Shown here: piece after piece, positions 41,598 through 53,384 of the stretch
Layout of the letters: every line of letters begins with the position of its first letter
Numbering within the stretch: position 1 is the first letter of the stretch
Position numbers and translations under genes: made by a program
Source: Spiroplasma gladiatoris
GTDB taxonomy: Bacteria; Bacillota_I; Bacilli_A; Mycoplasmatales; Mycoplasmataceae
Direction: 5' to 3'
Length of the DNA: 64,000 nt
Assembly (NCBI RefSeq): GCF_004379335.1
Contig: NZ_CP038013.1
Location: 558,001 to 622,000, forward strand
The notes under the pieces: model-generated
What the model was told of the DNA's origin: nothing
Database searches by the model: none
What the model saw: only the letters and a program-made list of their open reading frames with translations

Positions 41598-44500
41598 TTC
41601 TTATTAATTTTCTTTTTTAGTTCTTTTATTCTTTCAATATGATTTTTTTGGTTATTAGTTTTAGCAATTGTTTTTTTAGATTTTGAATTTAATCCTTGCT
41701 CTTTATGTGTTCTCCATCAATTTGTTGATGGAGAATTATCTTCAAGACCTGAATAGCTATTTCCAAAATATTTTTTTTGATATACTGGGCTATTTATTTT
41801 TTTAAGGTTTTGTTCTAATTCTTTTTCAAAAACTCCACTTCTTAAAAATCCATTTTCATTTTTAAGTTTTCGTTTTTTAGGCAAAATTACATGTGCAACA
41901 TAATTAGAACTTGCATTAATTCTTTTTCTTTTATTAAATGATCTTTTTTTAACTCATATAATTCAAAATACAATAATAATTAAAACTAATATTAATAAGA
42001 TTAATAAAGTAGATAATAAAATAATTAATCATAAAGGGAAAACAAATGGAGGTTTAATTTCTACAACAAAACTTTTTGTTTTAATTTCATTTTTTAAGTT
42101 TTTTCCTTCTACAGTAACTGTAAATTTAGAATTATTTTTTTCATATTCATTTGCTTTTATAACAACTTGTTTATTTTCTATTGATGTATTAATTTTATTA
42201 TTATAGTCATTTGAAATAATTTTTAAATCTTTAAAAACATCGTAATTTTCTACATCAATTTTTACTAACTCATTTTTTTTCATATTAATATTTGAAAAGT
42301 CAAAATTCCCAAAATCTAAATCCTCTTTATAAACATTAAAGTTTAGTGTAAGTGAATCTTTAGAATTATCTGCACTTAAACTTATTGATGCTTTTCCTGA
42401 ATTTTTAGAACTTACTTTAACAATATCATTATTTAAGTTAGCTTTTATTATTGAATCGTTGCTTATAGTTTCTATTTTTAAATTATCTAGTTCTTTAAAA
42501 TTAGTTATTTTAAATTCTCCTTCAAAATTATTTTCTATCATTTTTAAAGGATCAAAATTATTTAATCAACTACCTTGAATAGTTATTTTTTCTTTTGAAA
42601 AATTAGTGTAAGTTAAATCAAAAGTTTCACTATTCAATAACATATTTTTTTGACTAATTTTTATAGTAGCTTTTGCAGAATTGTTTAACTCATTTCAAAC
42701 TAAATCATTTGATATTTCAATATTAATATTATCTAAACTACTTGAAGTGTTTTTTATAATTCATTTTAATAAATTTTCTTTTGAATCATTGTAAGAAACT
42801 TCTTTATTAACATTTGTTTTAGATTTAATTTCATTTGTGATTGATGCTAAATCTTGTTTTTTGATTATGTTTGTAAATTTAATATTAACATTTGCATTTA
42901 AAGGATTAAGTAAAGAACTATTTACATTGTTACTTGATTTTACTGGTAATTGCATTGAATTATCATTTAACTTTGATAAATCAAAGCTAGTAATGTTTTC
43001 TTCATCTAATATGATATTTTTATCAATTTGTTTAATTAATTCACTAATATTATCAATTAATTCTTTATATTCTTTTGTATTATTTTTATAGTCAATTGCA
43101 AAAACTTCTTTTGTATAATCTATAGTTTCATTTTTAATTCACTCTAAATCTTTATAGTTATAAACTTTTATTTTTGGTGTTCCTAAAATAAAAGTTGTCC
43201 CTTCAATTTTTAAATCAAAGAATTTTTGTTTAAATCAATTATTTTTTTCTGAAGTTGTTTTTAATTCATCATTTACTAATCAATTTTTTATTGAAAATAA
43301 CTTGTAAATATCTTCAAAATAAAGTTTTGAAAAATTTTCAACTTGATTTTTTTCTTTAACTTGATAAATAAGTTGTTTAAAAATTATTTCATAAGCTGAT
43401 TTAAAAAACTCATCAATTTTAGGATTATTAAAATCAAGATCATGTAAATCAAACTTAAAATCTTGCATTCAAGATATATCAATAACTTTTCTTAATACTT
43501 TAATAGAACCTTTATTATAATCAAAACTATAAATGTTAGAATCATTTTCATCAATTCCAGTATTTCCAGCTTGTGATAAAAAAGTACTATTTGAAAGTTT
43601 TGTTATTTGATAACTACTACTATCATTTAAATTAATTAGTTCATTTTCTTTAGTTGCTTCAATTTTTATTAAACCACTATCTGTTGAATAATATTGTTTA
43701 TATTTTTGATTTGAAAAAACCTCTCCAAATGATCTAATTGTTCCATATTTAAATGAGTTATTTAAAGAGGTAATTTCTTCTGATTTTAATGAGTTAAATT
43801 CAACCTCATTTTCAACCAAACTTTTTAGATTCTCATAATCTAATTTGTAAAATTTATCTTTGTAAACTACTATTATATTTTTATCATATGAGATCAAATT
43901 AATATTAGCATCTTTTTCAGACGGTTTAATAGCTATAGTTCTAGAACCATTTAATACATGAACAGCGTTTTCTGTATTTCTTTTAAATACGAATAAACTT
44001 GTACTACTATTTGAACCATCTTTTATAATGTTATTAAAAACATTAACAGCTCCTAAGTCAGATAATGAAGAGTTTGCAATTGTTATTGTTTCAACATCTT
44101 TTTGCTTATCAGCAATACCTTCATCGTTTATGTTAAATATCGAAACCGATCTGTTAGTTATACAAAAAAACTTTTTTAAAATACTATTAAAATAAAACTG
44201 TCTTATATTTGTGATAGCATTATGTTTAAATTGTGTATTTTTTATAAAATCAATACTATCATCATCTAAATTTAATTCTTTAATATCAGAATTAATAAAT
44301 TTTTTAACATCTAGACTATAAATATTGATTAAGTTGCTTGAAACTTTAGAATAGACAATAAGTTTATCATAATATAAATAAAATAAATCTAATTTATAGT
44401 TTAATGATTTAATTCTTTTATAATTAGATAAACCTTCACTAGTATTTTTTGAATCATATAATTTTATATTTTCTTTAGTTTTATCACCGATAAAATAATA

Positions 44501-44737
44501 ACTTTTATTTAATTTAGTATCATCATTAATTAAATTTTCTGTTGATGTGTAAGGTACAAAAAATGTTTTCTCCCCTTCAACTTCTTCTTTTAAATATCCT
44601 TCACCATATTCTTCAGAATTACTTAATTTCTTACTAAGAAAATAATCATCATTAAACTTATTTTGAATGTTTAACGAACAATAAATAAGAGGTATAAAAA
44701 GAAATGTTAAAAGAAATAATATTTTTGATTTTTTCAT
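41594..44737 (-). CDS. Giant surface protein B (signal peptide, ectodomain, C-terminal anchor, basic tail)
   Basis: A 1047-residue type I surface protein. The N-terminal signal (LFLLTFLFIPLIYC) could be cut as a lipoprotein at Cys20. Residues about 90-420 are repeated short strand blocks (for example KLIVYSKVSSNLINIYSLD, KKFFCITNRSVSIFNIND) that look like beta-propeller blades. The region from about 660 to 890 reads like stacked Ig-like or bacterial-Ig domains (NSKDSLTLNFNVYKEDLDFG, KFTVTVEGKNLKNEIKTKS). One membrane helix (LIILLSTLLILLILVLIIIV) near 900 is followed by a roughly 120-residue basic cytoplasmic tail. It directly follows giant protein A with a 27-base gap. At least ten TGA Trp codons. 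No family is recognised. Confidence 0.78.
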
Positions 44738-44764
44738 TTTCTCCTCCTCTTAAAATTATTTTAA

Positions 44765-47700
44765 TTATTCTTTATTATTTCTTTTTTTAAGAACAATTCA
44801 AATTGTAGTTGATAATATTAATATTATTGAGATACTTAAAACTGATATTGTGGGAATAATTCATTTTGGTAATGTTTCTGCACCTGATAATCCTAAAATT
44901 CTAACTTTTACTAATCGATAGTTTCCTTCTTTTAAAATTTCATTGTTTGCATTGTGAACAGGGTTGTTAAATGCACGATCATATAAATAAACTTCAATTG
45001 TTGTGTCATTTGCTTTTAATTTATTTTTTATTTGCTCTTCTTTTACTGCAAAACCAAATCCAGGAGCAAACTTATTACTACTATTTAATATATATTCAAT
45101 ATTATAAGTTGATGCATCTGTTGAAAAACCAACTCCATTAAATTGGTTATTTTGAACAGCTTTAACAATTTTATTTAAATCTAATTGACCTTTTTTATCA
45201 GAACTATCTCTATAATCATTTCTGTTCAAAAATGGGTTTTGCTCATAATTTACTATAATTGTTGGTAATTTTATAAATAATTTATTATTTCAATTAACTA
45301 AATATTTATTTTTATCTTCAACTGAACCATCTCCTATTTTTAAATAACTTGTTAAAGAATCTCGTTGACCAACTTTTATGTAGATACTGTTTAATTTAGA
45401 AGTATAAGTATTTGTAGATTCATCAAAAGTTGTACTGTTTTTATCATTAAAACCTCAACCTTTATTTGCAGGATAATTGGTTTGCCCGCCTACTCAATCA
45501 TTAATTTCTCAATATTGCATTTGTTGTTGCATTAAACCTTTTAATGAATTATCATTTATGATTTCTGAATTTATTTTATATTCTATTTCATTGTAAATAT
45601 GACCAACTATGTCATTTATTGTTTTGTATGTATCAAGCACATTGTTGCTATATTTTTCTTCGAAGTATTTAGCAACATTTATCAAATCATAAGAAGATAC
45701 ATAATTTACATGAACTTTTTGTTCTTTAGTATTTTTAAATTTAGAAAACCAAGTTTGTGCTCCATTAACTTCAACAATACCTTCATTATCTAATAATCCA
45801 TATTTATTATTTGGAAATAATATTTCAGAATTTGTATCATCAACATTTAAGAAATAATCATATTTATTTAACTCAGCATTTTTTTCATTATTATAATCAG
45901 CTTCAGAACTAAATTCTTCTCTTTTTAAACTATTAGCTTTGATCTCTGCTTGAGATTTTGTAATCGAATCAGAAAATAGTCTACCAAAATCTAAATCATT
46001 TTGTTCTGGTAAGTTTTTATAATTGTTTGCAATTTCTTGTGTTAGCAAATTTAATTTTTCAGATTTTGATAGTTTATTTTGATCTCCACTCAATTTAAAA
46101 TTAATTACTTCAGGCGCTTGTTTTATTTTGGAAATATCATATTTTTTATACAATTTAGAAAATGAGTAGTTCGCAAAAGATTTTGAACTGTTTTCAGGCG
46201 CTTGATTTTCTTTATAAATTGTATTTTTACTAGAACACTTTCTTGTTAGAAAAATTAGTTCTCCATTTGTATAATTCAAAGTGTTAGGGACAATTTCAAA
46301 TTGTAAATTGTATTCTTCATTATTTGTAGTAGTTGAAGTTCTAAGTAAAATATTTCTATCCACATGTCCTGTACTTTTTCCAAATTTAATTGGATTTTCA
46401 TATCTATATGAATAAACTCCTAAGTTTGTGGTTCAACTTATTACATAATCTTTATTCAAGTCATCGTAATAAGAAATTATTCTACTTGTTTTTTGATATT
46501 CTACAGCCTCACAACCGTAAATATTAAACTCAAGTTCTTTTTTATTTCTAGCTCTAGTTCTTGTTATTATGTTTGCCTTTGCGTATTGTACATCTGCTTT
46601 TTTTAATTCATTAACATCAATATAAAATAAACTTCCAAAATAATCTTCATTAACTCCGATAGAAGTTGTTGATACTAAAATATAATCTTGATTATCTGAA
46701 TTGTTTTCTAATTTTTTATAATTATGTTGCGTAACAGATATATTGCCAACAAATTCATTTTCATCTAAATTAGTTAAATATTTACGAGTCTGAAAATTAT
46801 CACTTGAATTTAACATCACATATCCAGAATCAGATAAAAAAGCTAGCACCAAAAAATCATTAACTTGTATAAAAGCTGCTTGATGTATTCTTCCAACCGT
46901 AGGATTTGTGCTAACCAAACTATACTTTATATCCTGTTTATTATTTAAATTTATTTCTCCAAAGCTTTTTAATTCTTTTTCATCTAAATTAGTAAGTTTT
47001 GATAAATCAGCTTTAATCACAACACTCTTTCGTGTTCCAACAGAATCAATAGTATACTCTATTGCAAAAAAAATCTCACATTTATTTTCCTTACTGATAG
47101 GAGAAAATATTGTTTTTATTTTTGGTTCTTCTTTAGTTTTGTCTGGTATTAAATCTTCTATAATGTCTTTTAAATTTAATTCAGTTAATTTATTAGTTTC
47201 TGAGTCAAATATAATATAATTTAAATTATTATTATCTCCATCATCATATTTTCATGGAGTATTATCACAACCCATACCAACTATATATCTACGATAAATA
47301 TTATCTTTACTATCAAAAACACCAATGTTTGAACTAATAGTTGAAAAATTCGATCTATTTTCAATTACTCCAACTGAATAAAATTTATCTTTTGTACCTT
47401 CTACAAAATCAAAAACTTGTTTACCATCTTTATATGATACTTGATATAGACCTCTTGTTACTCTATCTGACATAAATAATTTTGTAACACCACTAGTGTC
47501 ATTAGTATTTAAGCTAAAATTTGCTTCAAGTTTAATATCATTAACTTCTGGATTACTAGATTCAAGTTTATTATCTAAACTTGCACCATAATCATCGTTA
47601 ATATAAAAACTATTTTTTATTAATGGTTTTCTACCTTTTCCATAACCATTTTCATTAGTACTTAAATCTTCATCATTCATTGACTCTTCATATAATTTTT

Positions 47701-47857
47701 CATTTGTTAAACTTGGATACTTTATTTCTTGATCTGAAACGTCATTAAAAGGAATATTACCTTCATCATTAATATTGTTTAAATTATTATAAATTAATTG
47801 ACCAACACTTGGTGTCGATGCTGTTAAACTTGCTAATAACACTAAAAAAGTTTTCAT
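44765..47857 (-). CDS. Giant surface protein A (signal peptide, ectodomain, C-terminal anchor)
   Basis: A 1030-residue surface protein with a short signal (MKTFLVLLASLTASTPSVG), no lipobox, a large ectodomain and one C-terminal membrane helix (IIPTISVLSISIILILSTTI) with a nine-residue charged tail. Residues about 110-490 hold strand blocks (SNIGVFDSKDNIYRRYIVG; NDFLVLAFLSDSGYVMLNSS; DYILVSTTSIGVNEDYFG) that resemble propeller blades, as in giant protein B. The later part is Asn/Lys-rich and helical. GGAGG precedes ATG 47857, which lies 230 bases from the next gene. Host attachment or adhesion is an inference only. Confidence 0.78.
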
Positions 47858-48052
47858 ATTCTCCTCCTATTTTGCATTATCTTATAAGTTATTTTTAAAA
47901 TTAAAAAAACTCAAAAGATTGATATATCAGTTTAGTTTTTCAAATATTAAGTTGTTATTTATTAATAAAATTTAAAAATATTGTTTAAAATGACTTATTC
48001 ATTACAAAATAGTTAACACTTTTTTATAACTCTATTATTATAATATAAAAAT

Positions 48053-48093
48053 AAAAAAAATTTTTCTTTTTATATTCAGAAAAATTTTTTTTA
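48053..48093 (-). terminator. Terminator after the RG-repeat protein gene
   Basis: Inverted repeat AAATTTTTCT / AGAAAAATTT with long T run on the minus strand, touching the stop codon. Between it and 47857 lies about 190 bases of AT-rich upstream region of giant protein A. Confidence 0.7.
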
Positions 48094-49947
48094 TTTATTA
48101 CCATCTCTACTTCTTCCACCATCACGGTTTCCAAAGCCACCACTTCGATTTCCACCATCTCTACTTCTTCCACCATCACGGTTTCCAAAGCCACCACTTC
48201 GATTTCCACCATCTCTACTTCTTCCACCATCACGGTTTCCAAAGCCACCACTTCGATTTCCACCATCTCTACTTCTTCCACCATCACGGTTTCCAAAGCC
48301 ACCACTTCGATTTCCACCATCTCTACTTCTTCCACCATCACGGTTTCCAAAGCCACCACTTCGATTTCCACCATCTCTACTTCTGTTGTTTCTGTCTTTG
48401 TTATTGTCTTCTTCAGAATCTTCTTTTACAATATTTCTATGCATTCCATATTTAATACGACTTTCTCTGATTAAACCAGATTTTGACTCTTTATTAAAAT
48501 CAAAATCTTTATTTTCAAATACCTGAATAGCTTTTTCGATGTTTTTTGAAACTCTTTCTCAATCAATTCTTTTAACTATTTTAATGAAATTTGGTCTATA
48601 TTCTTCAGCACTATCATCATTTATATCTGCAATATCTTCTTTTACATCTTTAAAGAAGTTAAATTCTCTTAAAATGTCTATAACTTTTTTAGCATCAACA
48701 ACATTTAATGTAATTGTTCTTTCTATGTTTTCTTTTGCTTCTGTTTTTCCGTCTTCTTTTGCAGCTTCAACTTCTTCTTTTGCAGTTTTTGCAACTTCAA
48801 TTTCCTCTTCAACAGTTAAATTAGATTTTTCAACTTTTAATTGTTTTGTTTCTATAATTTGATTTATTTCTTTATGTTCTTCATCTTCAAAATCAATATC
48901 ATCAATTTTATCAATAATTAAATGATCTCCATTTTTTAAGCTATCTTTTAATAAATCAAATTGTTCAAGAGTTTTTATATTATATTCAACTGAATTTGCA
49001 ATCATATAAATATCATTTGTATCCATAAAATTCATAATAAACTCAGCTTTTTTTAAGATTATTTCTTTATCATTTATATAAATTGCTTTTTTATCTCTAA
49101 TCATTGTTAATAATGAATCAATAATTTTATTAAAAGTACTGATGTTTAAAATCATATTTTCATAAGTATTTAAATATACTATTGATTTGTGTTTTAAAGT
49201 TTCAAGATCAAAAAAGTTAACTTCACTTAATAATAGTTTTGATTGACTAATTATATTTTCTAACTTAGCTTTTTGAATTTTAAAATATATTAAATAATCT
49301 TTAATGTATTTAATTGCAATTTTTTTATCTTCAACTGATAAAAATTCATTAGTTTTAAAACTATCTCCTAGATTTACTAAGTATTTAACATTCTTTCTAA
49401 ATGAAAAAAATGTTTTTATTAACTTATCAAGATTTGAACTAATTGATTTATGATAAACTCTAGCTTCGCTTGCTAAATAAGGATCATAACCAACAATTCT
49501 TACTGAACCTAAATTTTGAAAATTTTGGTTATTTTCTTTTAAATCAAAATTTAAAAGTTGATATTTTTCTATTAAAGTTTTTAAGTCTATAAAGATATTT
49601 AAATAGTAAAAGTCTTTAAAAAAACCTTGTATATTGTTTGCATTTGTTTTTGATACAATTAATTTTAATAACTTAATTTTAAATAAAACTTCAAGATAAT
49701 AACATGCGATTGATTCGCTTTCAAATTCTATTTCTTGATTTTTAAAAAATGTATAACTATCAAAATTTATTGTTAAATTTGTTAATTGTTCTTTGATATT
49801 TTCTTGATCGATTTCAAGACTGTTTATATTCGCTTCTATTTGATCAAACGCTTGATCAAACGCTTTGTTTTTATTTAAGTATTTAATAATACTTTTTTCA
49901 TAAGTAGTTAAACTTTGTAAAATTTGTGTTTTATTATTTAATTCCAT
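48091..49947 (-). CDS. Helical protein with RG/GG-rich repeat tail
   Basis: A 618-residue cytoplasmic protein. Residues 1-365 are helical. A 110-residue acidic coil follows (VEEEIEVAKTAKEEVEAAKE), then a short ordered block (FNFFKDVKEDIADINDD, EEYRPNFIKIVKRID). The last 95 residues are five perfect copies of the 18-residue unit SRDGGNRSGGFGNRDGGR and a partial sixth. Such Arg-Gly-Gly tails bind RNA in DEAD-box helicases and hnRNP-type proteins, but no helicase or other known domain is present here. The start is ATG 49947, with no strong ribosome site. A 12-bp direct repeat near 49855 (AFDQ twice) is another small slippage site. Confidence 0.75.
48101..48383 (-). repeat. Five perfect 54-bp tandem repeats plus a partial sixth
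   Basis: The units start at 48101, 48155, 48209, 48263 and 48317, and a partial unit starts at 48371. By eye the five are identical in DNA, not only in protein. They are far richer in G and C than the surrounding sequence. Unit length is a multiple of three, so gain or loss of units keeps the frame. Confidence 0.93.
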
Positions 49948-50099
49948 TAAATGTTTCGCTTTCTGGTGTTAATTTATAACTTGTTAATTTTAACCTATTT
50001 TTAACCTTTTTTAAGTTTTATTTAATATATTAATTTTTTTAAAAAGAAAATTATTTTTGAGTTTTTCTTTGTAAGATTAAATATATAAGGAGATACAAA

Positions 50100-50702
50100 A
50101 TGAACAATAAAATACTAGTAATTTCAGGAACAGTTAGTCCAAAAGATAAATCATATTCAATAGCTTTAACAAATAAGTTTATTGAAGCATATCAAAAAAA
50201 TAATCCGAATGATGAATTAATTTATTTAGATTTAAACGATACTAAAATGGCAAAAATCACTTTAACTAGAGAAAATATGCAACAATACTTCAATCAAGAA
50301 GATGCATTAGATTATATTAAGCAATTAAAAGAAGTAAATAAAGTTATTATTTCAAGTCCGATGAACAATTTCGCTGTAAGTGCAATGATTAAAAACTATT
50401 TAGATCATATTTTACTAGCAAACGAAACATTTTCATACAAATACTCTAAAAAAGGAGATGCTAAGGGTTTATTAGACCATTTAAGTGTACAAATTTTAAC
50501 AACTCAAGGCGCTCCAATTGGGTGATATCCTTTTGGAGATCATACAGCTTATTTAAAAGGAACATTTGAATTTGTTGGTGCAAAAATTAATGAACCAATT
50601 TGTTTTGCTGGAACAAAAGTTGATCCAATATCAAGTATGAACCCTATTGAAGCAATCAATACAATTGAAGCAAAAATAGTAGAAATTGCTAATAAATTTT
50701 AA
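50100..50702 (+). CDS. azoR: FMN-dependent NADH azoreductase
   Basis: A 200-residue flavodoxin-fold oxidoreductase of the AzoR/AcpD family, which reduces quinones and azo compounds by two-electron transfer from NADH. Seen are VISGTVSPKDKSYSIALTNK (FMN phosphate loop), VNKVIISSPMNNFAVSAM with IKNYLDHILLANETF (the PMYNFxxPxxLKxxxD block) and LTTQGAPIGWYPFGDH. AAGGAG stands eight bases before ATG 50100. It is divergent from the RG-repeat gene. Confidence 0.92.
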
Positions 50703-50770
50703 TTTTTAAAAAGGAAAGAAATTTCTTTTTTTTATTTGTATAATATCTTAGTAATAAGGAGAATTTAAAA

Positions 50771-51733
50771 ATGTACGCATTTGATTATGATGATATTCAA
50801 TTAATACCAGGATTATGTACTGTAAAATCTAGAAGTGAATGTGACACAAGTATAAGACTAGGAAAACACACCTTTAAAATGCCAGTTGTGCCCGCAAATA
50901 TGGCAAGTGTAATTAACGAAGAAATTTGTACTTTACTTGCTGAACATAATTATTTTTATGTAATGCATCGTTTTAACATTGATAGTTTTGAATTTGTAAA
51001 AAATATGAAAAATAAAAACTTAATTTCTTCAATTAGTGTTGGAGTTAAAGATGAAGACTATAAATTAATTGAAAGATTTGCAAAAGAAAATTTAATCCCT
51101 GACTATATTACTATTGATATTGCTCACGGGCACTCTATAAGTGTAAAAAAAATGATAGAACATATCAAAAAACACTTAGAAGATAAAACTTTTATAATTG
51201 CAGGTAATGTTGGAACTCCACATGCAGTTAAGGATTTAGAATATTGAGGAGCTGATGCAACTAAAGTCGGAGTTGGTCCGGGAAAAGTATGTATAACTAA
51301 ATTAAAAACTGGTTTTGGGACTGGTGGATGACAACTAGGAGCAATAAAATGATGTAGCAAAGCTGCTAATAAACCTATTATTGCTGATGGAGGACTAAGA
51401 GTTAATGGTGATATTGCCAAATCTATACGTTTTGGAGCAACAATGTGTATGGTTGGTAGCTTATTTGCAGCTCATCAAGAATCACCAGGAAAATCAATAA
51501 CTATTGATGGAGTTTTATATAAAGAATACTACGGTAGTGCTAGTGAATATAATAAAGGTGAAAAACGTTATGTTGAAGGTAAAAAAGACTTGATTCAAGT
51601 TCGCGGTAAGTTAATGGAAACTTATAAAGAAATGCAAGAAGATTTACAATCATCAATATCATATTCAGGGGGAAATAAAACTCTTGATATCAAAAAAGTT
51701 GACTATGTAATTTTAAAAACAAGTAATTTTTAA
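50771..51733 (+). CDS. guaC: GMP reductase
   Basis: GuaC converts GMP to IMP with NADPH, for purine salvage. The 320-residue protein is a TIM barrel without CBS domains. It shows [51 protein letters not shown], the catalytic loop [20 protein letters not shown] with its Cys, and [20 protein letters not shown]. These blocks separate it from IMP dehydrogenase (for example the GFGTGGWQL stretch; Trp is TGA). TATAAT at 50739-50744 is the likely -10 box. AAGGAG precedes ATG 50771. Confidence 0.95.
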
Positions 51734-51772
51734 AAAATCATATAAAATAATATTGTAAGGAGATGATTGAGT

Positions 51773-51961
51773 ATGGAAAAATGCCAAAATCCAGAATGTT
51801 CAAACGAAATAAATTCACAAGATCCAAAACGTATTTATGTTTTTGATGAAAAAATTGAAGACGAAATTCCAGTAGCGGTATGTAATGAGTGTTATAAAAA
51901 AAGCAAAGCTGAAGAAAATGACATTGACTGAAGTCACTCTGTGAATGAAGAAGAAGAATAA
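51773..51961 (+). CDS. Tiny zinc-ribbon protein downstream of guaC
   Basis: A 62-residue acidic protein with CQNPEC (residues 4-9) and VCNEC (37-40), a four-Cys layout that can hold one zinc ion, and an acidic end (NEEEE). AAGGAG ten bases before ATG 51773. One TGA Trp codon. No family is recognised. It lies 39 bases after guaC, possibly in the same transcript. Confidence 0.7.
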
Positions 51962-51963
51962 TA

Positions 51964-51997
51964 TAAAAAGAGATGTTAAGTAACATCTCTTTTTATA
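51964..51997. terminator. Bidirectional terminator between the zinc-ribbon gene and the P-loop gene
   Basis: Inverted repeat AAAAAGAGATGTTA / TAACATCTCTTTTT, near perfect, with T or A runs on both sides. Confidence 0.85.
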
Positions 51998-53374
51998 TTA
52001 AAGTAGATCTACAATTGTTTTAAAAATAAAATATATTTCTTTATTGAATAATTCATAATGCTTGTCGTTTTTAATATCTTTTATTTCTCTGATTCTTAAC
52101 CTATTAAAGACTCACAAAACAGCTGGGTTTAAGCTTGATTTATCGATTTTATAGCAAAGTGCTTTTTTTTCTTTATAAAAATTAGGTATTTCTATTAAAT
52201 TTGCACTAAAAAAGAAAAATAAAAAATATTCATTTAAAATATTAAACTTATCATTATTTTCAAATACAAATAAAACAGGAATTTCTGCATCAAAACTTTT
52301 TTGAAAAATATCTAAAAGCTCTTTTTCTCTTAGCTGATTTTTAAAAATATAATCATTTTCTCTTAAATTTAAAATTAATTTATTAAAATTTTGATACCTA
52401 GTAATTTCTAAAGTTTTTTTATTGTTAACTAAGTCAGATCAAACTTTGTAATAATCAATTAATAAGTCAAAATTTTCATATTCTTCATTATTGTAATATT
52501 TTAAAATTCAAAATATAAAACTAATCTCTTCAAAATAATTTATTTTTACTTCTTTATTCATATGAAATAAATAGTTTTTTTTCATAACACTTTCAAATAA
52601 GTTTAATTCATTATTCAAAGAATTAATTAATTCTATGTCATGAACTTTATTAACTTTAATAAACTCATTTATTAAATTGTTTTGATGATTGTAAGTTTCA
52701 ATTTCATTAGTAATTTCATAATAAGTTTTAAAAACTTTTTTATTTTTAATATTTTCCAATTCACTTTTTAGTAAAAAATCATTATCAATTGAACAAATAA
52801 CTTTAATATTTTTTAAATTTTTTGCTAAAAGTTCTATTAAAATTTGTCCTTCATATATTTCGTACAAGTCTAATACAAATAAATTTTCAATAGTCATAAT
52901 TATTTTTAAAGAGTAAGTACCTATTAATTTATCAAACTCATTCAAAATATCTAATAAAAAAATTTTAAATGCATCAATAGAATTTTGTTTTGGTTTGTAA
53001 TTAAAATAATATCTAAATGCAATTGCCCTATTATTTGTATGTATTTTTTGACTGATTATTTTTTTTATTTTTTTCTCTCTTAAAAAATTATCAACTAACA
53101 TTAGTCCTTCAATATTCTTTATTTCTAATAATAAATTCCCTACAAAATCATTTAACATATCATTACTTTTTAAAAATTCTTTAAAGTCAAAATTGATATG
53201 ATAATATCCATTTTCTGTTAAACGATTTGCAACTTCTTCAATCACAAAATTTTTTGCAGTATTTTTTGAACCATTTATTGCAATAAAACCTTCATATGAA
53301 TTTATTATTTTATTTAATAATTTTTGAATAAATTTATTTGCATTAATTTTGTTTAATATATTTTCATTTTTCAT
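51998..53374 (-). CDS. P-loop-like protein with degenerate Walker A
   Basis: A 458-residue cytoplasmic protein with the layout of a AAA/STAND-type ATPase: AINGSKNTAKNFVIEEVANR near residue 33 sits where GxxGxGKS/T would be (Gly and Lys kept, final Ser/Thr replaced by Asn), and LKIIMTIENLFVLDL near 155 sits as Walker B (Glu instead of Asp). The C-terminal half is helical with a hydrophobic stretch FLFFFSANLIEI. AAGAAGG before ATG 53374 sets the start. It follows the SEC-C-like gene by ten bases. ATP binding is doubtful; this is inference from position of the motifs. Confidence 0.7.
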
Positions 53375-53384
53375 AATAACCTTC

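Noticed and set aside
43469-44737. Apparent pseudogenes: many genes look broken into pieces by TGA (for example comEC, valS and the giant surface proteins)
   Set aside because: All breaks are in-frame TGA codons at positions where homologues have Trp or where the frame simply continues; the organism reads UGA as Trp.
48024-48374. A second long open frame on the minus strand across the 54-bp repeats, giving a Glu/Val-rich repeat protein
   Set aside because: It is the shadow of the same repeat in another frame; it has no ribosome site, while the RG-rich frame continues a 500-residue ordered protein.
48101-48383. Possible CRISPR array
   Set aside because: The 54-bp units are directly adjacent without spacers and are coding.
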